From Azospirillum rugosum (GTDB taxonomy: Bacteria; Pseudomonadota; Alphaproteobacteria; Azospirillales; Azospirillaceae): a stretch of 64,000 bases of DNA. The DNA lies in contig NZ_JAGINP010000003.1 in NCBI RefSeq assembly GCF_017876155.1, positions 186,001 through 250,000 of the forward strand. The letters are read 5' to 3'. This document shows positions 36,261 through 44,073 of the stretch, one piece after another. The translations under genes and the position numbers were made by a program. The notes beneath the pieces were generated by a model. That model was not told the DNA's origin, did no database searches, and saw only the letters and a list, made by a program, of their open reading frames with translations. Every line of letters starts with the position of its first letter. Position 1 is the first letter of the stretch.

Positions 36261-37604
36261 TTGGCGTTGTCTGCATGGAACTCCGCAGCTTCCGATGACA
36301 GCCCGCGGAACCGCGCCGCGGTGGCCGACGCGTTCGACCGCAGCGCACCCGCCCGCAGCCGCAGCGAGCGGGCCGCAGCGTGGGGACAGGCCATCCTCGC
36401 CGCGAGCATCGCCTATCTGATCCTTCAGCACAGTCCGCTGAGCGGTGACGGGGGCGAGTTCGCGGCGGAAGGTTCCGGGAACGGCATCCGCCAATTGGTG
36501 TGGATGGCCCTGTTCGCTGCGTCGGCACCGCTGGCGTGGCTGGCGCGCGAACGGTTGCTGCCGGTGCTGCTTCGGCTTTGGCCGTTGTGGCTTGCGCTCG
36601 CCTGGTGCTGGATGAGCATCGCGTGGTCGGCGGCGCCCGCCGTCAGCGTCAAGCGGCTGGTGCTGATGACGATCATCGTGTTGGTCTGCGTGACCGCGGT
36701 GAGCGCAATCGGCCGGCTGAGCGTCGTCTGGAGGACCATCGCGCTCACCCTGGCGGCGATCGTCGCGATCGACATTGCCGTCGCGCTGCTTGTCCCGTCC
36801 CTGGGGCGGGGGGCGGACGGCAGTTTCACCGGCATCCACACCACCAAGAACACCGCCGGCGCCTTTGCCTCCATCACCATCCTGATCTGGTCGTTTTGGA
36901 TGATGACGGCCGCGGGGACGCGATGGTGGCAGGTTTCCATCGTCGTCTGCCTGTGCACCCTGCTGTTCCTGGCCGGCACCGGAAGCAAGACGTCGCTTGG
37001 GGCCGTGGGGCTGAGCGGCGCCATCGCCTTCTTCCTCGGCTTTTCCCTGCGGGCCGGTCCGCTGGCCGGCGCGCTTGCGGCGAACGTGATGCTCGCCGGC
37101 GGTGCGGTCGTGGCGCTCGCCGTCACGCTGCTCTCTCCCCGGAGGGTCCTGCTCGCGCTGTTCGGAGACGCGACGCTGACGGGACGAACCGAGCTTTGGG
37201 CCTTTCTGTGGCAGTTCGTCGACCGGCACTTCTTCACCGGGGTTGGCTATCAGGCGCTGTGGATGACCGGATCGATCGGGTTGCTGGAGCGCTGGCAGCC
37301 GACCTTCCTGAACTGGGCGATCCAACAGGCGCACAACGGCTATCTGGATGCACTGCTGACCGTCGGTGCTGTCGGACTGGCGCTGGGCATCGTCGTGCTG
37401 CTGTCGGCGCTTTTCATGAGTCTGGCGATGGAGCGACGGGCCGATTGCCGCGGCTACGGCATTCTCGGGGCCGCCCTCGTCATTTTCGCGATGATCCACA
37501 ACCTGACGGAAAGTTCGCTGTTGCGGCCGGACCACATGGTTTGGGGCATGACGATCCTGGCGCTGGCCTGCGCCGCGCTGCCGCGCCATGACGCGTCCCG
37601 GTAA
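36261..37604 (+). CDS. Wzy/O-antigen ligase-like membrane protein (EPS polymerase)
   Basis: A 447-residue multi-span membrane protein. About ten hydrophobic helices are visible (for example LWPLWLALAWCWMSIAW, MTIIVLVCVTAVSAIG, GALAANVMLAGGAVVALAV). The periplasmic-loop segments GIHTTKNTAGAFASI, GTGSKTSLGAVGLSG and QQAHNGYLDALLTVG are hallmarks of the Wzy_C/RfaL-like family. The start is TTG at 36261 with AGGGAG 9 bases before it; no ATG is in frame nearby. Role: block-wise polymerisation of flipped repeat units, with the Wzx-like and Wzc-like proteins. A surface ligase is the alternative. Confidence 0.88.
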   Translation: MALSAWNSAASDDSPRNRAAVADAFDRSAPARSRSERAAAWGQAILAASIAYLILQHSPLSGDGGEFAAEGSGNGIRQLVWMALFAASAPLAWLARERLLPVLLRLWPLWLALAWCWMSIAWSAAPAVSVKRLVLMTIIVLVCVTAVSAIGRLSVVWRTIALTLAAIVAIDIAVALLVPSLGRGADGSFTGIHTTKNTAGAFASITILIWSFWMMTAAGTRWWQVSIVVCLCTLLFLAGTGSKTSLGAVGLSGAIAFFLGFSLRAGPLAGALAANVMLAGGAVVALAVTLLSPRRVLLALFGDATLTGRTELWAFLWQFVDRHFFTGVGYQALWMTGSIGLLERWQPTFLNWAIQQAHNGYLDALLTVGAVGLALGIVVLLSALFMSLAMERRADCRGYGILGAALVIFAMIHNLTESSLLRPDHMVWGMTILALACAALPRHDASR

Positions 37605-37657
37605 GGGCGCGCTCCACGTCCGCCTTTGTGGGCCAGCCCAGTCCTCCCGTTGGCCGC

Positions 37658-37826
37658 TCTTTACGTCCCAAGGCTTAGCCGACCTACAACCACCGGCGTT
37701 CCTGCGGATTAAGATCGTTTCGCTGCAGCCCCGACACGATAACGTGGAAACGAAACAAACGCCTTTCGCATCGGAATAACAACCATGCACGCTTCAAACG
37801 ACGCGCGTCTGGGCGACAAAACCCGC
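37658..37826 (+). repeat. Duplicated leader region, copy B (promoter and start fused to GT2 gene)
   Basis: Copy of 25937-26105: the upstream ~125 bp, the start codon and about 14 codons of the acetyltransferase gene. Immediately after it, 37830-37889 matches 26892-26951 of the oxidoreductase gene. The ~786 bp that separate these pieces in copy A are missing. Confidence 0.9.
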
Positions 37827-38834
37827 ATTGACTCCACCATCGACGCGGTCGCCATCGAGACGCCGATTTGCACCAATTACGGCACCGCCCCGGCTGATAA
37901 GCCGGAAATGCGAATGGGATTCCTTCGAGTGGATGTATGTATTGCGACTTTCAAGCGCGCGACTCTTTTGGCAAAGACTTTGAAATCTCTGTTCGAGATG
38001 GATATACCGGACGGATTTCAAGTTCAAGTGATTGTCCTTGATAACGACCGTGCCGAATCTGCGCGGAGTGTTGTCGCGCAGGCGGAGGCGCCACCACATA
38101 TAAAGCTGATATATGAAGTTGAACCACAGGCCGGTGTCGCGCATGCGCGCAACAGAGCTTTGCGAGCATCTGGCGGAGACTATGTCGCTTTTGTTGACGA
38201 CGATGAGACAGTCGACAAATCCTGGCTGGTTCATCTGTTGAAGGCGTGCAAGGAATTCGAGGCGGACGTTGTGTTTGGCCCCGTGCTTTCAGTCCTTCCC
38301 CCGAATTCCCCCACATGGATTTCGCAGTCTAAGCTCTTCGACAGGCGACGCTTTCCCACAGGAACGCCACGATCAACGGGTGGTGCAGGAAGCGTTTTGA
38401 TGACGCGTCGTATATTGGAACGAGCTGGACGCGATTTCAATGATGCTTACAACAATGGCGGAGAAGACACAGAGTTCTTCTTCCACCTCAAGAAAATCGG
38501 GGCAAAACTGATATGGTGCGATGAAGCGATCGCGTGGGAGGACGTCCCTGACGAGCGCGCCACTATAAAATGGATGGCGATGAGGAATTACAATCATGGA
38601 CGGATCTATGCCCGCGTTGTCGCGCCCGGAGAATCATTTATGATGAAAGTGTATTCCTTTATCAAACGTCTGATGGCCGCCGCATTGCTCACCGTCACGG
38701 CTATGTTTGCGCTGGTGACGGGAAAGCATGTTGCCGCACGATTCGCGATGATCGCTGTTCGGAATTTCGGGCAAGCTCTTGAGTATTTCGCGGTTCTCGT
38801 CGGAAGGCGGGGTGGTGGATCGGCGGTCCTGTGA
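37785..38834 (+). CDS. GT2 family glycosyltransferase with chimeric N-terminus
   Basis: A 349-residue GT2 (GT-A fold) enzyme: VDVCIATFKRATLLAKTLKSL, VIVLDNDRAESA, AHARNRALRASGGDYVAFVDDDE (metal-binding DDD), and a C-terminal membrane span (LMAAALLTVTAMFALVTG). The first ~14 residues (MHASNDARLGDKTRI) copy the acetyltransferase at 26064 and the next ~20 (STIDAVAIETPICTNYG) copy the oxidoreductase at 26712, joined in frame to the GT2 domain. A start at 37914 (MGFLRVDV), where normal GT2 homology begins, is possible. Codon use is less GC-biased than the neighbours, suggesting acquisition. The copied promoter probably drives it. Confidence 0.85.
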   Translation: MHASNDARLGDKTRIDSTIDAVAIETPICTNYGTAPADKPEMRMGFLRVDVCIATFKRATLLAKTLKSLFEMDIPDGFQVQVIVLDNDRAESARSVVAQAEAPPHIKLIYEVEPQAGVAHARNRALRASGGDYVAFVDDDETVDKSWLVHLLKACKEFEADVVFGPVLSVLPPNSPTWISQSKLFDRRRFPTGTPRSTGGAGSVLMTRRILERAGRDFNDAYNNGGEDTEFFFHLKKIGAKLIWCDEAIAWEDVPDERATIKWMAMRNYNHGRIYARVVAPGESFMMKVYSFIKRLMAAALLTVTAMFALVTGKHVAARFAMIAVRNFGQALEYFAVLVGRRGGGSAVL

Positions 38835-39095
38835 TGGTGGCTTCCTCGTGGGCTCCGAGCAGGCCTTTTCTCCGGCGCCGCCCATTATGAACGAACCGGA
38901 CGAAGGCGAGACAGAGGGTTGGCTTTCCTGGTCGACGGCGCGAGGCCGGACCTTCCAGGACACGAATTCCGGTGCCGCTTGGCGGCAATGGACCAGAGTT
39001 GACCTTTCAGGCCATCGAAGACGGCGATCTAAAATGCTGAAAAGCGCATCTTGGGCCTGATCGGCGTGGCTTTGGACGACCAATGAGAAAACTTC

Positions 39096-40052
39096 ATGAC
39101 GAACATAGACTTTTCAGTGATCGTGCCATGCTACAACGCTGAATCGTTTGTTGAAGAAGCGCTGCGGTCGGCATTGGGCCAATCACATGTGTCTGTTGAG
39201 GTGATCGTTATCGATGACGCTTCAAAAGACCGAACGGCCGATATCGTTTCCGAATGGTCTTCGCGAGACAGCCGAGTAAAGCTCATCGTGAATGAGAAGA
39301 ACGTCGGGCCCAGCGCCTCACGGAACGCCGGTCTAAGGCATGCAAGGGGCGATTGGGTTGCGCTGCTTGACGCTGACGACGTGATGGCACCAAGCCGATT
39401 GCATACTTTGAAGAAGATTGCGGACGCTTCAAACGCCGATATGATTGCCGACAATTTGACAATTGTCGCGTTCCCTCATGGAACGGAAAAGACTTCTGCG
39501 TTCAAATTTCTCGATCCGCACACGGAGATCGACATAGGGATCGACGATCTCATCAGGCATAGCGCGATCCGTGGCGACGGGCTTTCAATCGGTTATGCCA
39601 AGCCGATCATAAGGCGGAACTTCATTGCCAGTACGGCCGTCAGATACAAAGAGGACATAAGAATAGCTGAGGATTTTGTATTCTATTTTGAGTGCCTTCT
39701 TCATGGGGCGAAGTTTAGGCTCATTTCTGAAGAATTCGGTTATATCTACAGGCGTCGAGAGAGTTCGCTCACAAAATCGGGCGGGTGGACCCTTCAGTGC
39801 TTGCTCGACATCAACGAATATCTAATTCGGAAACATGGCGACCACCTAACGGGTGAGTGCAAAACATTGCTCCGTCAGCGACACAAAAAAATAGAGTCTG
39901 ATTTTTGTTACTATCATTTTACCGCCGCGGCGAAAATAGGCGATTTTACGGGTGCTTGGAGATATTTTAGGAAATCCCCTGAGAGTGCATGGAGTATAGG
40001 GGGAAGATTGTATGCAAGCCTTGAGCGAGCGCTGAGAATTCGAGCGAAGTAG
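39096..40052 (+). CDS. GT2 family glycosyltransferase, AT-richer
   Basis: A 318-residue GT2 enzyme: FSVIVPCYNAESFVEEAL, VEVIVIDDASKDRTADI, GPSASRNAGLRHARGDWVALLDADDVM (DxD motif). Base and codon use is markedly more AT-rich than the rest of the window, especially in the second half, a sign of horizontal origin shared with the gene at 37785. No strong ribosome site is visible before the ATG. A 261-bp gap with no recognisable gene separates it from the previous GT2 gene. The acceptor sugar is unknown. Confidence 0.9.
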   Translation: MTNIDFSVIVPCYNAESFVEEALRSALGQSHVSVEVIVIDDASKDRTADIVSEWSSRDSRVKLIVNEKNVGPSASRNAGLRHARGDWVALLDADDVMAPSRLHTLKKIADASNADMIADNLTIVAFPHGTEKTSAFKFLDPHTEIDIGIDDLIRHSAIRGDGLSIGYAKPIIRRNFIASTAVRYKEDIRIAEDFVFYFECLLHGAKFRLISEEFGYIYRRRESSLTKSGGWTLQCLLDINEYLIRKHGDHLTGECKTLLRQRHKKIESDFCYYHFTAAAKIGDFTGAWRYFRKSPESAWSIGGRLYASLERALRIRAK

Positions 40053-40740
40053 GACCGGTCATCACATCGGCTCCCCGCCGATTTCAAGCCTGCTCCCACC
40101 ACGTCAAATCTTCTTCCATTCGGCAGGCCCGTTGCGCAGTGCGCACCGCACTGCCTGGGCTTGCACCATGCTCGATGCGGTGCATCGGTCATCGTTGCAT
40201 TGTTTTGCACAACACGTTGCATCACGAAGATGGCAGAATCTGTCAATCCTTCATGATGATTAGTCAACAATGCTGCCGATGAATTGCCTTCGTAATTTCG
40301 CCCGATCCAATGGAATGGACGGGTCGCACAAATCACGACCCGCGTGATCCGCCAAGGGCGCGTGGAGCGAGCGCGTTCCGCACGCCACGCAGGACCATGG
40401 TCCTTGCTCGGTGCCGCTCGTCACGCGTCGATTGCTGGCAAAGGCGGGTGATGCACGGGTTTGTCAGGACTATGGTCCAAAATTTTGCGCGCGCTTGCGA
40501 TCATTTTCGGGATTGTGCGGCGGGTCCGGCTGCCGACGTGCCGCCCGTACCCTGCCGCGGCGAGGGGCCGTCATCGAAACTTTCGGAGCGTTCTGGCGCG
40601 CGCAAGGTCATGCGGGTGAGGCCAAAGGGTTAGCCTCAACATGGAAGACACCATCTATTCGAACTTGCCCCGGATCCGCGCTTAACATCCAATGTTCGCG
40701 CCTATGGGTCCTGCAAACAGAGAAACCTAGGAGAGTGCGA
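40053..40740. other. Long intergenic region upstream of the small-peptide cassette
   Basis: About 690 bp. It contains an inverted repeat CGGGTCG/CGACCCG at 40320-40342, the palindrome at 40391-40404, and a near copy, AGGACTATGGTCC, at 40466-40478. Several TGCA-type steps lie at 40140-40220. Frames crossing it show no protein features. It must hold the promoter of the peptide/kinase cassette, but no clear -35/-10 pair was found. Confidence 0.55.
40391..40404. promoter_or_regulatory. Perfect 14-bp palindrome AGGACCATGGTCCT
   Basis: Self-complementary over 14 bp; a one-mismatch partner, AGGACTATGGTCC, lies at 40466-40478. The CCATGGTCC core is shared with elements upstream of gmd and of the TagA/CpsF gene. 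Possible operator for the peptide cassette. Confidence 0.45.
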
Positions 40741-41010
40741 ATGGATACGCGCAAAACCCACACCAGCTCCGAGACCACGCCGCTTGCCGGCGATGATTTG
40801 GAACGGCGTAAATTCTTGGCAACTTGCGGAAAATTTGCCGTCGTGACATCGCCTGCCGTTACGACGCTGCTGTCGACTTCGCTGACGTCGCAGGCCATCG
40901 CAAAATCCCATGGCGGGCGCGGATCGCATGCCAACAATGGATACGGCAATGGCGGGAGCGACGGAGTCCCCGGCAAGTCGGGCAAGAACCACAACGACCA
41001 CGGCCGCTGA
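40741..41010 (+). CDS. Small peptide of the PqqD/HprK-like cassette (possible modification substrate)
   Basis: An 89-residue protein with a very good AGGAGAG site. Residues ~1-20 are polar; ERRKFLATCGKFAVVTSPAV and TTLLSTSLTSQAIAKS (~21-56) form a conserved-looking basic-hydrophobic segment; the tail (~57-89) is Gly/Asn/Ser/His-rich with NNGYGNGGSDGVPGKSG. The layout resembles a leader plus a repetitive Gly-rich core. It starts the cassette with the PqqD/HPr-kinase-like fusion (36 bp later) and the nucleotidyltransferase. I recall similar peptides beside such genes in other alphaproteobacteria, but no function is known to me. RRKFL is not a proper Tat motif. A modification substrate is a hypothesis. 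Confidence 0.8.
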   Translation: MDTRKTHTSSETTPLAGDDLERRKFLATCGKFAVVTSPAVTTLLSTSLTSQAIAKSHGGRGSHANNGYGNGGSDGVPGKSGKNHNDHGR

Positions 41011-41046
41011 TTCCAAGGCAGACAATCAGACAGGCCGGCGGAGACT

Positions 41047-42168
41047 ATGTCAGCGGTGCACCATGAGCGATACCGTCCGGTGACAGGCGCATCCTTCGCC
41101 GTCATCGGCCGGCACGCCGTGCTTTTCCATGAAGCGCGGCAGGTGCTGTTCGAGTTGAACGACGTCGCAGCGTTCGCGTGGTGCCGATTGTCTGACGGAG
41201 CCACGGTCGACTCGGTCGTTGCCGCCAGCATCGACTGTGGCCTCCCCCTCCAGACAGCCCGAAAGCAGGTCGAGGCCGCCGTTTCCGACTGGATCGACCA
41301 GGGTCTGCTTGTGGCCGTCCCCTGTTTCCGGCGACGCCAACGGGTGCGGCTGGGCACCTTTTGCGGTGAGATTTCCTACGACGCCGACGACCTCGCCGAT
41401 ATCGCCGAGCCGGAGTTCCGGAACCTGGAAACCCGGAGTCCGGACGCCATGGACATCGCCCCGGACCGGCGGTTCGAGGTGGTCGAGCGGTCCGGTGGCT
41501 TTCTGCTCCAGGCCGACGGGATCGAGCCGGTCACCGGGCGCCGTGACGAGCTTGTCCCGGCGCTCAGGGCGGCGCTGACAGCGGACGTCTTGCGTTCCGC
41601 CCACTACGAGATTGCCCTGCACGCGGCCTGCCTGACGTCCGGCCCGAACGCCCTGCTGATCAGCGGCTGTCCAGGGATGGGGAAATCGACCCTGGCGGTG
41701 GCGCTGGCGCGGGCGGGCCTGGGTTACGGCGGCGACGACGTCGCGCTCCTGCACGCCGACGGGCAGGTGACGGGGCTTCCTTTCGCGCCGGCCCTCAAAC
41801 GCGGATCATGGCCCCTCCTGGAAAGATCCTGGCCCGGCATCGCCGACGCCGTCATCCATTCCCGACCGCACGACCGGCAGGACGTGCGCTATCTTCCGAT
41901 GGTTCCCGCCGCCGAGGCGATGCCCCGCCCGGTGCGCTGGTTTGTGAGCCTTCACCGCCACGAGGGCGCCTTCCCAAGGCTGGACAGGGTGGACCCGATC
42001 GACACGTTGCGCGATCTGATTGGCGGCGCATCCTCACGGGACGAACGGCTGACGGCGCGTGCCTTCCGAGCGATTCACGCCGCGCTCGCGTCGGCGCACT
42101 GCTTCCGCCTGACCTATTCGGACCTGGACGCCGCTGTCGACCTGCTCGTCGGGACGTGCCGATCGTGA
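41047..42168 (+). CDS. PqqD-like domain fused to HPr kinase-like P-loop domain
   Basis: A 373-residue fusion. Residues ~1-95 match PqqD-like proteins (YRPVTGASFAVIGRHAVLFHEARQVLFELNDVAAFAWCRLSDG), a winged-helix fold that in RiPP pathways binds peptide leaders. Residues ~175-370 resemble the C-terminal kinase domain of HPr kinase: AHYEIALHAACLTSGPNALLISGCPGMGKSTLAVALARAG with Walker A at 207-215, then YGGDDVALLHADG. In the related systems I know, named HPr-rel-A, these are two proteins; here they are one frame. CGGAG precedes the ATG. It may phosphorylate the upstream small peptide or a sugar-linked partner; this is inferred. Confidence 0.85.
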   Translation: MSAVHHERYRPVTGASFAVIGRHAVLFHEARQVLFELNDVAAFAWCRLSDGATVDSVVAASIDCGLPLQTARKQVEAAVSDWIDQGLLVAVPCFRRRQRVRLGTFCGEISYDADDLADIAEPEFRNLETRSPDAMDIAPDRRFEVVERSGGFLLQADGIEPVTGRRDELVPALRAALTADVLRSAHYEIALHAACLTSGPNALLISGCPGMGKSTLAVALARAGLGYGGDDVALLHADGQVTGLPFAPALKRGSWPLLERSWPGIADAVIHSRPHDRQDVRYLPMVPAAEAMPRPVRWFVSLHRHEGAFPRLDRVDPIDTLRDLIGGASSRDERLTARAFRAIHAALASAHCFRLTYSDLDAAVDLLVGTCRS

Positions 42169-43163
42169 CGGGCCGCACCCCGTTCGAATCCGTGGTCGCC
42201 TGTCTCCAGGGCCGGCCACCGGCGGGAGCGGACTGGCTGGACATCGTCGAGGTCGCCAACCGTTATCTCGTCACGCCGACGTTGTTCCGCGCGCTTGAAG
42301 GGTGCGAGGGCGCGCCGGTGCCCCAGGACGCGTTGGACTATCTCCGCTTCATCCATGACCGGAACCGCGAACGGAACCTGCGGCTGCGTGCGCAGGCCGT
42401 CGAAGCCATCGAAGCGTTGAACCGGTGCCACATCCGCCCCCTCCTCCTCAAGGGCGCATGCGTTCTTCTCACCAGCCCCGATGACCGGATCGGCGCGCGT
42501 CTCCTGACCGACCTGGACATCGCCGTGTCGAGGGAACACCTGCCGCGTGCCGCGGCATGCCTCGCGCGCTTGGGGTACGAACCGCTTCCGGATGCGGTCG
42601 GCGAGCACGCGCTGGCAGCGTTCGCACGGCCCGACGACGTCGGATCGATCGACCTGCACTTCCGGCCCCCGGGTCCGGAAGCCTTCCACCATCCGGACCG
42701 GCTGGCGGAAAGCGCCACTGTGGTCCGTGTCGGGAACGGGCAGGCCCTGCTTCCCTCGCCGACGTTTCGAGCGCTCCATCTGATCGTGCACGACATGCTG
42801 CACGACCAGCAGACTGTGACGGGGGCCATCGACCTTCGGCATCTCTGCGATCTGGACGAGCTGGCCAGGATGCCCAACGGAATCGACTGGGGCACGCTGG
42901 CCGCGCTCCTGCCCGATGGGCCGGGCCGATCGGCGCTGCACACCCAACTGCTGGCCTTGCGCACGCTGTTCGGGACCCGCACGCCGCTCACCCCGTGGTG
43001 GCGCATCCGTCCCTTCCTCCAGCACTGGCGGCGGATGCAGCAGGCCTGCCATCCGACACGGATGGAGCTGATCCGCACAGCCTACCGAACTCTTTACAAA
43101 CGCCCAAAGGCCTTCGTCCGGACCTTCATCCCGAAACGCACGGCAAAGCGCATGGGGGGCTGA
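42165..43163 (+). CDS. Uncharacterised nucleotidyltransferase family protein (NTP_transf_5 type)
   Basis: A 332-residue member of the uncharacterised nucleotidyltransferase group. The polymerase-beta-like core reads RPLLLKGACVLLTSPDDRIGARLLTDLDIAV, with the metal-binding pair Asp116 and Asp118; DVGSIDLHFRP supplies a further acidic residue, and HDMLHDQQTVTGAIDLRHLCDL is a conserved helical segment. The GTG at 42165 overlaps the upstream stop (GTGA); a GTG at 42156 is possible. Translational coupling indicates it acts with the PqqD/HPr-kinase-like protein. Substrate unknown. A 12-bp inverted repeat follows. Confidence 0.85.
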   Translation: MTGRTPFESVVACLQGRPPAGADWLDIVEVANRYLVTPTLFRALEGCEGAPVPQDALDYLRFIHDRNRERNLRLRAQAVEAIEALNRCHIRPLLLKGACVLLTSPDDRIGARLLTDLDIAVSREHLPRAAACLARLGYEPLPDAVGEHALAAFARPDDVGSIDLHFRPPGPEAFHHPDRLAESATVVRVGNGQALLPSPTFRALHLIVHDMLHDQQTVTGAIDLRHLCDLDELARMPNGIDWGTLAALLPDGPGRSALHTQLLALRTLFGTRTPLTPWWRIRPFLQHWRRMQQACHPTRMELIRTAYRTLYKRPKAFVRTFIPKRTAKRMGG

Positions 43164-43188
43164 CGCGGCTGATTCCATCCAGACAGGC

Positions 43189-43223
43189 ACGGTTCACGCC
43201 AGCGTGCCCCCGGCGTGAACCGT
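43189..43223. terminator. Inverted repeat between convergent genes (possible bidirectional terminator)
   Basis: Perfect 12-bp arms ACGGTTCACGCC (43189-43200) and GGCGTGAACCGT (43212-43223) with an 11-nt loop. It overlaps the last codons of the minus-strand receiver gene. No T run follows on either strand. Confidence 0.4.
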
Positions 43224-43607
43224 CCGGATGGCCCAGAGGATGGTCTTCAGATCGTCGTCGTGCGTGATGATACCCCGGATGTTGTTCCACACCGGCCTCA
43301 GCGCGGGGAAGGAAGCGCGCCGTTCCGACAAGACAATGATCGATAGGTCGGGGCGTACTTCGAGAATTCGGGTGATCAGGTCCACCACTCCCGGATCGCC
43401 CGGAGCGGTGCTGTCCAGCCGGACGATGACCACGTCGCAGATGCTGGCGGTGTCGATGCCCCCGATGTCGCATGGCGAAGCCATGACAAGAATATCGTCG
43501 GCCTGCGAGGCCAGGGCTCTGGTCAAACTTTCGCGAAGCAAGGTCTTCTTATCGAACAGGATGACAGAAATTCTTGGATCTTCGTAGATGAGGGATTTCT
43601 GATGCAT
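43194..43607 (-). CDS. Stand-alone degenerate receiver-domain protein
   Basis: A 137-residue receiver-only protein without a DNA-binding domain. ISVILFDKKTLLRESLTRAL matches the first strand and helix of NarL-type receivers, CDVVIVRLDS the phospho-strand, LSIIVLSERRA the switch Ser strand, and LKTILWAIRTVHAGGTLA the last helix. The position of the acceptor Asp is Arg63 (an Asp lies two residues later), and the conserved Lys is replaced. It resembles a LuxR-family protein cut off after the receiver. Convergent with the cassette above. It could bind or titrate the full-length regulators. The ribosome site is poor. Confidence 0.78.
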   Translation of the reverse strand: MHQKSLIYEDPRISVILFDKKTLLRESLTRALASQADDILVMASPCDIGGIDTASICDVVIVRLDSTAPGDPGVVDLITRILEVRPDLSIIVLSERRASFPALRPVWNNIRGIITHDDDLKTILWAIRTVHAGGTLA

Positions 43608-43958
43608 GGTCGACTGCCGTGGCGCCCGCCTGAACGGGGGCGAGGTTGCGCGTAGACCTATTGTTTATGGCTGACGCAGCGTTGCGACATTGGCAATTGG
43701 GATAAGCAACGCAGCAAAGCCCGCCGTTTCCCCTCATCAAATCGGCTGAATCGCCCCTGCACCCCGCCGGGACGGTGCCTCGTCCACCCATGCGGCTCCT
43801 CGGAAAGGCCGGAAAACGAATGGCCGGAGGACGAGTGGCCGGAGGACGAATGACATGGGGAACGGTCTGTGCAGCTATGGGCGCAATCGCAAATGCCATG
43901 ACCGAACCCATGACCTTTGGCCGATGGTTGTATGGCTTGAGCGGCTGTCTTTCAAAAC

Positions 43959-43973
43959 TGTAACGCCGTTACA
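43959..43973. promoter_or_regulatory. Palindrome TGTAACG-C-CGTTACA (possible operator)
   Basis: Seven-base perfect arms around one central base, in the intergenic region shared by two divergently transcribed pseudo-receiver genes, about 75 bp upstream of the possible promoter. Confidence 0.45.
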
Positions 43974-44044
43974 TCGCTGCATCATTTCCAAAATAGGTGG
44001 TAGTGAGCTGATATTTACATGCACCGCTATGCGCTTGTTTGCTG

Positions 44045-44073
44045 TTGACGGGCACTAAAACGTGCGGTGCTAT
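44045..44073 (+). promoter_or_regulatory. Possible promoter of the third LuxR-type regulator
   Basis: TTGACG at 44045-44050 with TGCTAT at 44068-44073, spacing 17. The -35 is good and the -10 poor; TATACG at 44071 overlaps. Would give a leader of over 400 nt. Confidence 0.3.

Noticed and set aside
34746..37790. A 1014-codon open frame on the minus strand across the GT4 and polymerase genes
   Set aside because: It is antisense to two genes with clear family motifs, has the Arg/Pro/Gly-rich composition typical of GC-rich shadow frames, and has no domain.
38835..39095. Possible remnant transposase or gene scar between the two GT2 genes
   Set aside because: I could not match the translated fragments to any transposase motif, and no inverted terminal repeats were seen.
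13591..40214. Shared TTTGCACAACAC near 13591 and 40203
   Set aside because: A single shared 12-mer between two places in 64 kb is expected by chance many times over, and no symmetry or conserved position supports it.
40741..40830. Twin-arginine signal in the small cassette peptide (ERRKFLA)
   Set aside because: The consensus S/T before RR is absent and the following segment is short and contains Cys and Lys; a Tat role is possible but not supported enough to call.
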